From the NCBI GenBank assembly GCA_003244105.1, contig QHBK01000009.1, positions 1 through 45,213 of the forward strand: a stretch of DNA of 45,213 bases, given 5' to 3'. Source of the DNA: Candidatus Eremiobacter antarcticus (lineage in GTDB: Bacteria > Vulcanimicrobiota > Vulcanimicrobiia > Eremiobacterales > Eremiobacteraceae). The position numbers and the translations under genes were made by a program. Positions 15,701 to 22,516 of the stretch are shown in pieces (the first letter of the stretch is position 1; each line of letters begins with the position of its first letter). Under the pieces are notes generated by a model. It was given only the letters and a program-made list of their open reading frames with translations. It was not told the DNA's origin and searched no databases.

Positions 15701-17032
15701 ATGAGATTGCCTCGCGCCCGCCCAGGGGCGGCGGCCGTCCAGGTGCCGGGCGACAAGTCCATATCGCATCGGGCGCTCATTCTGTCCGCGATGCTGCCTG
15801 AACCAACGTCGATCGCGGGCCTCAACCGCGGAGCCGACGTTCGGGCCACCGTCGCAGCATTGCGCTCACTGGGAGCGACCATCCACCTTCCGGCGACGGC
15901 AAACAAGGCTGCAACGGTGCGCGGAGTCGCCCAACTCCGGGATCCGGGCAGGGCACTCGACTGCGGAAACTCCGGTTCGACCATGCGCTTGCTGATGGGC
16001 TTTGCAGCGGGCAGGGTAAACGCGGTGCTCGACGGGGACGCGAGCTTGCGTCGGCGCCCGATGGCTCGCGTCGCCATTCCGCTGCGACTGATGGGCGCGG
16101 AAATAGAGCTGCGCGCCGGCGAGTATGCTCCCGTGACGATGCACCGCTCTCCCGACGGGCTCGAAGGCGTCGACTATCGCCTGCCCGTGGCCTCCGCGCA
16201 GCTCAAGTCGGCCTTGCTAGTGGCAGGCCTTCGGGCTCACGGGATCACCAGGGTTTCGAGCCCCGAGCCGACGCGGGACCATACCGAGCGCATGCTGCGC
16301 CTCATGCACGCGTCGGTCGCGATCGGGCCGCGGGCGCGTGGCCGGACGTCCGTCGTGTGCACAGTTCGACCCTCGCGGTTGCGAGGCCCGAAGCGAATCA
16401 ACGTTCCCGGCGATTTCTCGAGCGCTTTCTATCTGCTCGCCGCGGCTGCTGCGTTGCCGGCGGGTTCGTTGCGGCTGGTCGGCGTGGGAATCAATCCGAC
16501 CCGCACTGCTGCGTTGGCCGTCGCACGCGACATGGGTGTCGACATTCGCATCCACAATCGCCGCGCCCAGAGCGGCGAGCCGGTGGGCGACCTCGTGGTT
16601 CGAGGCGGGGCCGTCTTGCGCGCGGTCGACGTCCGGCGGAGCTTGGTGCCATTGCTTATCGACGAGATACCGGCCATCTGCGCGCTGGCCGCCATCGCCC
16701 GCGGAACGTCAAGGATCGAGGGCGCCGCGGAATTGCGGCGCAAAGAATCTGACCGCATCGCGACGACCGTCGAACTGGTGCGAAGCTTTGGCGCGCAGGC
16801 CCGCCCGCGCGCAGACGGGATGACCGTCACGGGAACGGCGTCCCTTCGATCGCCCGCAACCGCGGATACGCACGGCGATCATCGAATCGGCTTGGCCGCC
16901 GCCATTCTTGCGGCCGCCGTAGGCGCGCCCCTAGAGATTGCTAATGCAGAGTGCATCGCGACGTCGTTTCCGGGCTTCTTGAGAACGTGGCGCGCCGCTT
17001 TTGGATCGAGCCGAGGCTCGCCCCGCCCTTAA
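15701..17032 (+). CDS. aroA: 3-phosphoshikimate 1-carboxyvinyltransferase (EPSP synthase), class II-like
   Basis: Sixth enzyme of the shikimate pathway, joining shikimate 3-phosphate and phosphoenolpyruvate. 443 residues. Substrate-binding motifs are PGDKSISHRA (16-25), CGNSGSTMRLLMG (88-100), RRPMARV (118-124) and GDHRIGLAAAI near the C-terminus, with RRKESDRI before it. The four short motifs used to define class II enzymes are all present: GDKS, SAQLK (165-169), RDHTE (192-196) and NPTR (265-268). The Gly at the position of E. coli Gly96 is retained. ATG at 15701 lacks a ribosome binding site. The gene stands alone between divergent and convergent neighbours. Confidence 0.93.
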   Translation: MRLPRARPGAAAVQVPGDKSISHRALILSAMLPEPTSIAGLNRGADVRATVAALRSLGATIHLPATANKAATVRGVAQLRDPGRALDCGNSGSTMRLLMGFAAGRVNAVLDGDASLRRRPMARVAIPLRLMGAEIELRAGEYAPVTMHRSPDGLEGVDYRLPVASAQLKSALLVAGLRAHGITRVSSPEPTRDHTERMLRLMHASVAIGPRARGRTSVVCTVRPSRLRGPKRINVPGDFSSAFYLLAAAAALPAGSLRLVGVGINPTRTAALAVARDMGVDIRIHNRRAQSGEPVGDLVVRGGAVLRAVDVRRSLVPLLIDEIPAICALAAIARGTSRIEGAAELRRKESDRIATTVELVRSFGAQARPRADGMTVTGTASLRSPATADTHGDHRIGLAAAILAAAVGAPLEIANAECIATSFPGFLRTWRAAFGSSRGSPRP

Positions 17033-17043
17033 GGGGGCTTTAT
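17021..17043. terminator. possible bidirectional terminator
   Basis: Between the convergent stops of aroA (17032) and the small membrane protein gene (17040) lies the palindrome CCCTTAAGGG, extendable to GCCC/GGGC, followed on the forward strand by TTTAT. The stem is short, and part of it overlaps coding sequence. Confidence 0.3.
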
Positions 17044-17369
17044 GGAAAGAGGCTATGCAGCATCCGCTCGGTAGCGGCGCCCAGCAGCCGCACGTTCATG
17101 CGCACCACCCAGGACGCTTCCACGATCTGCGCGACATTGCGCGCGATGACGGGCATGCGCGCTCTGATGATTTGCAGCCGCACGGGCAGCTCGTGCAGGT
17201 CAGGGCCCTCGACGCCGGTCTGCAACGCCAACATCGTGGGATGAGCACGCAGCGCTTCGGATCTGCGCCGCAAGGCCATGACTCGGAAGACCGCGCGACC
17301 GACGGTGAAGGCGCAGAACGCGAGGCAAACGGCGATGACGATGAGCGCGATGGCAGCGCTCGCTCTCAT
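17040..17369 (-). CDS. small single-span membrane protein of unknown function
   Basis: 109 residues; no family recognised. One N-terminal hydrophobic helix (IALIVIAVCLAFCAFTVG) is followed by an Arg-rich helical segment and a long amphipathic region (LQIIRARMPVIARNVAQIVE). Its ATG overlaps the stop of the FmdB-like gene by four bases (ATGA), so the two are coupled. It is the last gene of the cluster that includes ftsQ, ftsA and ftsZ, so an envelope role is possible but unproved. Confidence 0.7.
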   Translation of the reverse strand: MRASAAIALIVIAVCLAFCAFTVGRAVFRVMALRRRSEALRAHPTMLALQTGVEGPDLHELPVRLQIIRARMPVIARNVAQIVEASWVVRMNVRLLGAATERMLHSLFP

Positions 17370-17794
17370 GCCTTCTCCTTGCCGCCTGAAGAGTTCGAAC
17401 TCGCGCCTGAAGCCGGCGATTTCTTCTCAGACGATCCGCTCGACGTTGATTTTCCGTCGGCGGGCTTTGCGGGGGCCGATTTCGATTCGGTCGACTTGCC
17501 CTCACTCGCCTTTTGGCCTGACGCCGCCGCCCCCTCAGGCTTCTTGCCCCCAGCGCTGTCCCCGGAAGCAGCTGCGGGAGCCTCGGAGGAATCGCCGACC
17601 CCGGACCGCGCGCCCGACTTGGTGTAGTCGTTCTTATGGAAGCCTGAGCCTTTGAAGACGACCCCGACCGGGTGGAACACGCGCGCCAGCGTGCCGCTGC
17701 ATTCGGGGCACACAGTGGGGCGCTCGTCGTTGAAACCGTGTTCGATCTCGTGCGTCTTGCCGCATGTCTTGCAGCGGTACTCGTAGACCGGCAT
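17366..17794 (-). CDS. FmdB family zinc ribbon protein with disordered tail
   Basis: 142 residues. The first 55 form the FmdB-type zinc ribbon: MPVYEYRCKTCGK with the first CxxC, then VCPECSG with the second, and FHPVGVVFKGSGFHKNDY at its end. The remaining 85 or so residues are low-complexity Ser, Ala, Gly, Lys and Glu and are probably disordered. The family was named from a formamidase operon regulator, but most members have no established role. It lies 27 bp after the SRPBCC gene and overlaps the next gene. Confidence 0.85.
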   Translation of the reverse strand: MPVYEYRCKTCGKTHEIEHGFNDERPTVCPECSGTLARVFHPVGVVFKGSGFHKNDYTKSGARSGVGDSSEAPAAASGDSAGGKKPEGAAASGQKASEGKSTESKSAPAKPADGKSTSSGSSEKKSPASGASSNSSGGKEKA

Positions 17795-17821
17795 ACGGCG
17801 TTTTTTCTTCGCCGCTCGGCT

Positions 17822-18361
17822 TTAGCCCACCCGCACCGCGCGGCTGTCTTCGCTTCGTTCGACGCTCTCGCGAGACGCAGGCGTCGCGTCGTAGTCGTCG
17901 ATATGGGCAGTCGCCGGATAATCGTCCTCGAGCGCGTTTTTGAGATGCACGAGCGACTGCCGCAGCTCCCGCGCGACTCGCGGCCGCCGGAACATCGCGT
18001 CGAGGCCTGCAGGCACCCAGCCGCCGAACACGGGGTACCCGATGCCGCATGCGAGGCGCGTGACCTCACCGCGGCGCTCGAAGCGGAAGTCGATGCGCCG
18101 CGCTGCCGAGTCGACCGCCTCGAATGACAAGAATGCGCCGCGGATGAAGCGCGTGGCTTCGAACGTCTCTTGCCAGCGGTGTTTGCCCGCCTGCAGGCAG
18201 AGGCGCACTTCTTCGTCGCGGGCGAGCGCGCGATTTTCCGGCTGCTGCGCCGATACGATGCACGCGAACCACATGGGCCAGCGCGCCAGATCCGCCACGT
18301 AGTCGAAGACAACCTCGGCGGTCGCGCCGATGTCAACGCGTTCCTGGCACAGAACCTTCAT
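17822..18361 (-). CDS. SRPBCC (START-like) family protein
   Basis: 179 residues with the features of a polyketide cyclase/dehydrase-like START domain: VDIGATAEVVFDYVADLARWP at the N-terminus, a middle of alternating beta segments, and a long C-terminal helix (LRQSLVHLKNALE). Such domains bind hydrophobic ligands. The ATG at 18361 is chosen because the fold begins there; the open frame continues upstream antiparallel to nothing functional, in another frame of ftsZ. It starts 13 bp after the ftsZ stop. The tail after residue 150 is acidic and polar. No specific ligand can be assigned. Confidence 0.75.
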   Translation of the reverse strand: MKVLCQERVDIGATAEVVFDYVADLARWPMWFACIVSAQQPENRALARDEEVRLCLQAGKHRWQETFEATRFIRGAFLSFEAVDSAARRIDFRFERRGEVTRLACGIGYPVFGGWVPAGLDAMFRRPRVARELRQSLVHLKNALEDDYPATAHIDDYDATPASRESVERSEDSRAVRVG

Positions 18362-18374
18362 GCTGCGCTCGCCT

Positions 18375-19436
18375 TTAGCGGTTGTAGCGCAAGAACGCGG
18401 GCACCTCGATTTCGTCCATGCTGACGGGCGCCACCTTTTCAATCTCGCCGACGCCCATGACGCGCTGCTTGTCGCGCGCCCGCGTTCCGAAGCCGGTCGC
18501 GAGCACGGTGACGCGCACCTCGTTTTGCAGCCGTTCGTCGATGGTCGCGCCAAAAATGACTTCGGCGTCCGGATCGACGGACTTGCTGATCAGCTCGGCC
18601 GCTTCGTTGGCCTCGAACATCGAGAGATCCGGGCCTCCATAGATGTTGAAGATCACGCCGCGCGCCCCCTCGATCGTCGCCTCGAGGAGAGGACTCGAAA
18701 TCGCCTTGTGCGCAGCGTCGGCGGCGCGATGCTCACCCGTGCCGGTGCCGATGCCCATCAATGCCGAACCCGCATCGGTCATGACGCGCCTGACGTCGGC
18801 GAAATCCAAGTTGATGAGACCCGGTTGAGTGATGAGATCCGTGATGCCTTGGATGCCTTGGCGCAAGATGTCGTCGGCGTATGAAAACGCCTCCAACAGC
18901 GGGGTGCGCTTCTCGACGACCGTCAACAGCCTGTCGTTGGGGATGACGATCAATGTGTCGACCTTCTGCTCCAATTCGGCGATGCCGCGATCCGCGATTT
19001 GCGCGCGCCGGCGCAGCTCGAAGCCGAACGGTTTGGTGACGACGCCCACCGTCAGGGCGCCCGCGCCGCGCGCGAGTTCCGCCAAGATCGGACACGCCCC
19101 CGTACCCGTGCCGCCGCCCATGCCGGCCGTGATGAAGACGAGGTCGGTGCCTTCCACGAGCATCGAGAGGTCGTCGCGTGATTCTTCTGCGGCTTGCCGT
19201 CCGATCTCGGGGTCCGCCCCGGCGCCCAAGCCGCGGGTGAGGTTCTGACCGATCTGCACCGTGTTGTCCGTGCGGGCGGATTTGAGCGCCTGCACGTCCG
19301 TGTTGACGGCGAAGAATTCGGCGCCTTTGATGCCGGAATCCACCATGCGGTTGACGGCATTGCAACCTCCGCCGCCGATGCCGATGACCTTGATGGTTGC
19401 CATGTGCTCCGGTACGTAACGGCGCTGCTCGATCAT
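18375..19436 (-). CDS. ftsZ: cell division GTPase FtsZ
   Basis: Tubulin-like GTPase that assembles the division ring; 353 residues from the chosen start. The nucleotide site begins with IKVIGIGGGGCNAVNRM and the tubulin signature GGGTGTG is at about 108-114. The C-terminal peptide that binds FtsA reads EIEVPAFLRYNR; the linker before it is only about 15-20 residues, much shorter than usual. Three starts are possible: ATG at 19538, overlapping the ftsA stop as ATGA; ATG at 19436 with AGGGGAG three bases upstream; and ATG at 19403. I favour 19436 for the strong binding site and the family N-terminus. Confidence 0.95.
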   Translation of the reverse strand: MIEQRRYVPEHMATIKVIGIGGGGCNAVNRMVDSGIKGAEFFAVNTDVQALKSARTDNTVQIGQNLTRGLGAGADPEIGRQAAEESRDDLSMLVEGTDLVFITAGMGGGTGTGACPILAELARGAGALTVGVVTKPFGFELRRRAQIADRGIAELEQKVDTLIVIPNDRLLTVVEKRTPLLEAFSYADDILRQGIQGITDLITQPGLINLDFADVRRVMTDAGSALMGIGTGTGEHRAADAAHKAISSPLLEATIEGARGVIFNIYGGPDLSMFEANEAAELISKSVDPDAEVIFGATIDERLQNEVRVTVLATGFGTRARDKQRVMGVGEIEKVAPVSMDEIEVPAFLRYNR

Positions 19437-19466
19437 GTGCTCCCCTTTCTCGGGCGGCGGTGAAGT

Positions 19467-19483
19467 GACGCGCGGTGCGCGTC
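19467..19483. repeat. perfect hairpin upstream of ftsZ (proximal)
   Basis: GACGCGC and GCGCGTC form a seven-base-pair stem with a three-base loop, about 31 bases before the favoured ftsZ start. It lies in the 98-bp stretch between the ftsA stop and that start. If translation begins at 19538 the hairpin is inside the coding sequence. Confidence 0.5.
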
Positions 19484-19501
19484 TGACTTTGGGCGTTGGG
19501 T

Positions 19502-19518
19502 CCGCGCCTTTGGCGCGG
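19502..19518. repeat. perfect hairpin upstream of ftsZ (distal)
   Basis: CCGCGCC and GGCGCGG form a seven-base-pair stem around TTT, 16 bases after the ftsA stop. No U-run follows on the reverse strand, so it does not look like a standard terminator; it could stabilise or process the ftsZ message. Confidence 0.5.
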
Positions 19519-19534
19519 CGGTTCTTGGGCGTCG

Positions 19535-20761
19535 TCATCCGAAGATCTCGGAGACCCAGGATGACACGCGCGACCAGGGACTCTTGCCGTTCCTGTGCGG
19601 CGCCTGCAGCGCTCCGTCGGCTTTGGCCCCGAACAGCACCAACCCGACGGTCGCGGCATAGGCGGGGTGCTTGATCGTATCAGTCAGACCGCCGACGTGC
19701 ATCGGCACGCCGATGCGCGCGGGCAGGTCGAAGAAATCCGCTGCGAGCACATCGATGCCTGCGAGCTGGGCGCCGCCGCCCGTCAAAACGAGTTCGGCGA
19801 GCATCACCTCGGGCGGGCAGTTCTCCGCCAAGTTGGCGCGCACGATCTTGAAAATCTCGTTCATGCGCGCGACGATGATCTGGCGAAGAAAGCTCTTGGC
19901 CGCTGAGCGAGTCGTGCGTCCGGAAAGCGCTTTGACCTCGAACGTCTCCTCGGCGACGTCGGTCGTGACGTCCGCGGTGCCGTAGAGCTGCTTGATGTTC
20001 TCAGCTTCGCTGAAGCTCGTCTTCAGGCCCAACGCGATGTCGTTGGTGATGATGTTGCCGCCGACCGGAACGGTCCAGGTGTGATAGACTCCGCCGCCCC
20101 AGTACACGGCGATATCGCTGGTGCCGCCGCCGATATCGATGAGCACCACCCCGGCGTTGCGCTCTTCCGGCAGCAACACCGCCGCGCCCGCGGCCAGCGG
20201 CTCGAAGATGACGCCCCGCGGTTCGATGCCTGCGCGGTGCACGCACTTCAGGACGTTTGCCACGAACGACGAGCCGGCGGTGACGATGTGCGTGTCCACT
20301 TCGAGGCGGGCCGCCGACATGCCGATCGGATCGGTGATGCCGTTTTGGCCGTCGACCAAATATTCGCGCGGCAGTGAGTGCACGAGTTGGCGCTCGGCGG
20401 GCAGGCTGATGATCGTGCTGGCGTCGACGACGCGCTTGACGTCGAGAGGCACGACCTCGCGGTCATCTCCGCTCACCGCCACAATGCCATGGGAGTTCAG
20501 GGACTTGATGTGCTCGCCGGTGATGCCGACGAAGGCATCGCTGATGTGAACGCCCGCCATGCGCTCGGCGTTTTCGATGGCCGCTTCCACCGATTTGACG
20601 GTCTCTTCCAGATCGGTGACCACGCCCTTGCGAAGGCCGAACGATGGCGCGACTCCGAAGCCGGTGACATCCATGGAACCGTCTTTCGCGACGCTGGCGA
20701 TGACGGTCGCCGTCTTCGTGGTCCCGATATCGAGACCACAGATCACATCACTGCGTGCCAA
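19535..20761 (-). CDS. ftsA: cell division protein FtsA
   Basis: Actin-like ATPase that tethers FtsZ to the membrane, 408 residues. Actin-fold motifs are CGLDIGTTKTATVIASV at the N-terminus, VLIDIGGGTSDIAVYWGGG in the middle and VLTGGGAQLAGI later. The C-terminus (SPWSRVSSWVSEIFG) is a short amphipathic membrane-targeting helix, as expected. The start is TTG at 20761 with AGGAGG a few bases upstream. Its stop overlaps the distal possible ftsZ start. It follows ftsQ after 125 bp, in the usual ftsQ-ftsA-ftsZ order. Confidence 0.95.
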   Translation of the reverse strand: MARSDVICGLDIGTTKTATVIASVAKDGSMDVTGFGVAPSFGLRKGVVTDLEETVKSVEAAIENAERMAGVHISDAFVGITGEHIKSLNSHGIVAVSGDDREVVPLDVKRVVDASTIISLPAERQLVHSLPREYLVDGQNGITDPIGMSAARLEVDTHIVTAGSSFVANVLKCVHRAGIEPRGVIFEPLAAGAAVLLPEERNAGVVLIDIGGGTSDIAVYWGGGVYHTWTVPVGGNIITNDIALGLKTSFSEAENIKQLYGTADVTTDVAEETFEVKALSGRTTRSAAKSFLRQIIVARMNEIFKIVRANLAENCPPEVMLAELVLTGGGAQLAGIDVLAADFFDLPARIGVPMHVGGLTDTIKHPAYAATVGLVLFGAKADGALQAPHRNGKSPWSRVSSWVSEIFG

Positions 20762-20886
20762 GAGGCCTCCTCAATAGAATTTGAGCAGCGATGATGCTTG
20801 ACTGCCTGGCACGCACCTGCCATTCCAAGTGTGCAACCACATCCCTGCCGTACAATTTTGCGCGACTGCCGCGCAATGCTTCGCTC
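20762..20886. other. ftsQ-ftsA spacer
   Basis: 125 bp without a coding region, large for this tightly packed cluster. Apart from the ftsA ribosome binding site (AGGAGG, near 20766-20773) I see no convincing promoter or hairpin. It would be the natural place for an internal ftsA-ftsZ promoter. Confidence 0.4.
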
Positions 20887-21672
20887 TCATCGGTACAACA
20901 CGGTTGGCGCGTGAAGGCTGCGCACATCGACGTACACCACCTGCCGAGGTGTGGATATCTTTGCGACGATCGCTTGGAAGAGCGCCGCCTTCTTCGCGAG
21001 GTCCTCGTTGTCGCCGAACAACACGTGCAGATCGCGGTCTGCGCGAGCGCTGATCCCGGTGGCGCGCGCGATGGCGACTTCCGAGATCTCCAAGTGCAGC
21101 GCTTGCAAGGCAGTCAGCGCTTGCAAGGCGGCGCCGACTTCCGGCTGACTCAACCGTAACCCCGGTCTGACGGCGTCGGACGGCGCCGGTTCGATGAGCA
21201 GCAGGGGAGGATCGCCGAAGCGGTCCTTCGTCCATGGCTCTAAGGCGAGCACGCGCTGGGTCTTGTCGATCAAGGCCTGCTGCCGAATGGGTTCTTCCGA
21301 CAGGGCGCTCGACGCCAACATGACGCGTGCCACCGGCTGGCGCTCGGTCACCGCGATGCGCACGGCGTTGGGCCAGCTGACCCCTACCGCCGCACTCTGC
21401 ACCCAGGGCAACGCTTCGATCCGCAAGCGAAGCGCCGTGCGATTGATGAGCCAGACGTTTTGCGAACGCGCGAGCGCGGCCGCCCTCTGCACCTCCGCGG
21501 TCGTGGTGCGCAGGTTGCCTTCGACCTGGACCGGGCCTACCCGGAAGCGCGGGTCATTGGCTCCTCGAACAGCGCCATACCCCAAAGCTGTCGCGACGAT
21601 TACGCACAGCAAGAGGAGCCCCAGCCGGCGCGGAGCGTGTCTCGCTCGAACGCGGCGCACGGGTTTAGGCAT
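20887..21672 (-). CDS. ftsQ: cell division protein FtsQ/DivIB
   Basis: Single-pass division protein of 261 residues. A basic N-terminus (RRVRARHAPRR) precedes one membrane helix (LGLLLLCVIVATALGYGAV). A POTRA domain follows (FRVGPVQVEGNLRTTTAEVQ, then LPWVQSAAVGVSWPNAVRIAV) and the FtsQ domain occupies the rest. In the divisome FtsQ joins FtsB and FtsL outside the membrane. The start overlaps the stop of the HAD phosphatase gene by eight bases. No mur genes of the usual dcw cluster lie next to it here. Confidence 0.88.
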   Translation of the reverse strand: MPKPVRRVRARHAPRRLGLLLLCVIVATALGYGAVRGANDPRFRVGPVQVEGNLRTTTAEVQRAAALARSQNVWLINRTALRLRIEALPWVQSAAVGVSWPNAVRIAVTERQPVARVMLASSALSEEPIRQQALIDKTQRVLALEPWTKDRFGDPPLLLIEPAPSDAVRPGLRLSQPEVGAALQALTALQALHLEISEVAIARATGISARADRDLHVLFGDNEDLAKKAALFQAIVAKISTPRQVVYVDVRSLHAPTVLYR

Positions 21673-22516
21673 GCGGCCGAGCCTGCGTCGCGAGCAGCTC
21701 GCCCAGCGCGGCCGCCACCCCGCCGCTGCCGTGGGGCGGGACTAGCGCGTGCGCTGCTTGTTTGGCGGCGGCGGTCGCGTTGCCGACTGCAAACGAGCGC
21801 CCGGCGACGCGCAGCATAGGCACATCGTTGTCGGAGTCGCCGATGGCGGCGGTTTCCGCGAGCGGGATGCTCAGCATCTTGGCCACCCAAGCGAGCGCAA
21901 ACCCCTTGTTCGCGTCCGGGTTGGTCACTTCCAAATAGACAGGCAAACTCTTGAAGACGCTGGCACTGCTGCCAAGCAGGTCCGCAAGCTCTGGAATGGC
22001 CGCGCTCACCGCAACCGGTTCGCCGATGGCCAGCACCTTCATGGGGCCCGGATCTTCTGGCAATTGATCGACGAGCAGCGGACGCAAATCCGGCACCATG
22101 ATGGGATCGACGCGCGAAAGATCCAGGTAGAATCGCGCCGCCTCGTTGATCTCGTCGAGGTACAGCCGGTCGCCGAAGTAGAGCTGGAGGTGAAAACCGC
22201 GCGCTTTGAGGTCGTCGTAGGCCGCCAGCGCAACGTCCTGCGCCAAGACCGTGCACAGAAGGCGCGCCCCCGAAGCGATATCGTACACGGCGCTGCCTTG
22301 CAGCACGATGATCGGGCCTGTCAAACTTAGCGCTTGCGCGAACGGGCGCGATGCTGCGTATAACCGTCCGCTCGCGAGACACACGACGCATCCCGCGTTG
22401 CGCGCGCCCCTCACGGCTGCCGCATCCGCCTCATCGATAACGAGCGACTCGTCGATGAGCGTGCCATCCAGGTCGATTGCGACCAGGCGGCAGGTCACGG
22501 GTTGTGGCCCGTCCAT
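21665..22516 (-). CDS. HAD superfamily hydrolase, Cof-type phosphatase
   Basis: 283-residue sugar- or nucleotide-phosphate phosphatase. Motif I is AIDLDGTLIDESLVIDE with the nucleophile Asp and acid/base Asp; CLASGR is motif II; the metal motif IV reads AAIGDSDNDVPMLRVAG. The C2B-type cap between the motifs places it in the Cof group. Physiological substrate unknown. The start overlaps the end of dnaE by 22 bases, and its stop overlaps ftsQ, so the three are coupled. Confidence 0.88.
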   Translation of the reverse strand: MDGPQPVTCRLVAIDLDGTLIDESLVIDEADAAAVRGARNAGCVVCLASGRLYAASRPFAQALSLTGPIIVLQGSAVYDIASGARLLCTVLAQDVALAAYDDLKARGFHLQLYFGDRLYLDEINEAARFYLDLSRVDPIMVPDLRPLLVDQLPEDPGPMKVLAIGEPVAVSAAIPELADLLGSSASVFKSLPVYLEVTNPDANKGFALAWVAKMLSIPLAETAAIGDSDNDVPMLRVAGRSFAVGNATAAAKQAAHALVPPHGSGGVAAALGELLATQARPHA

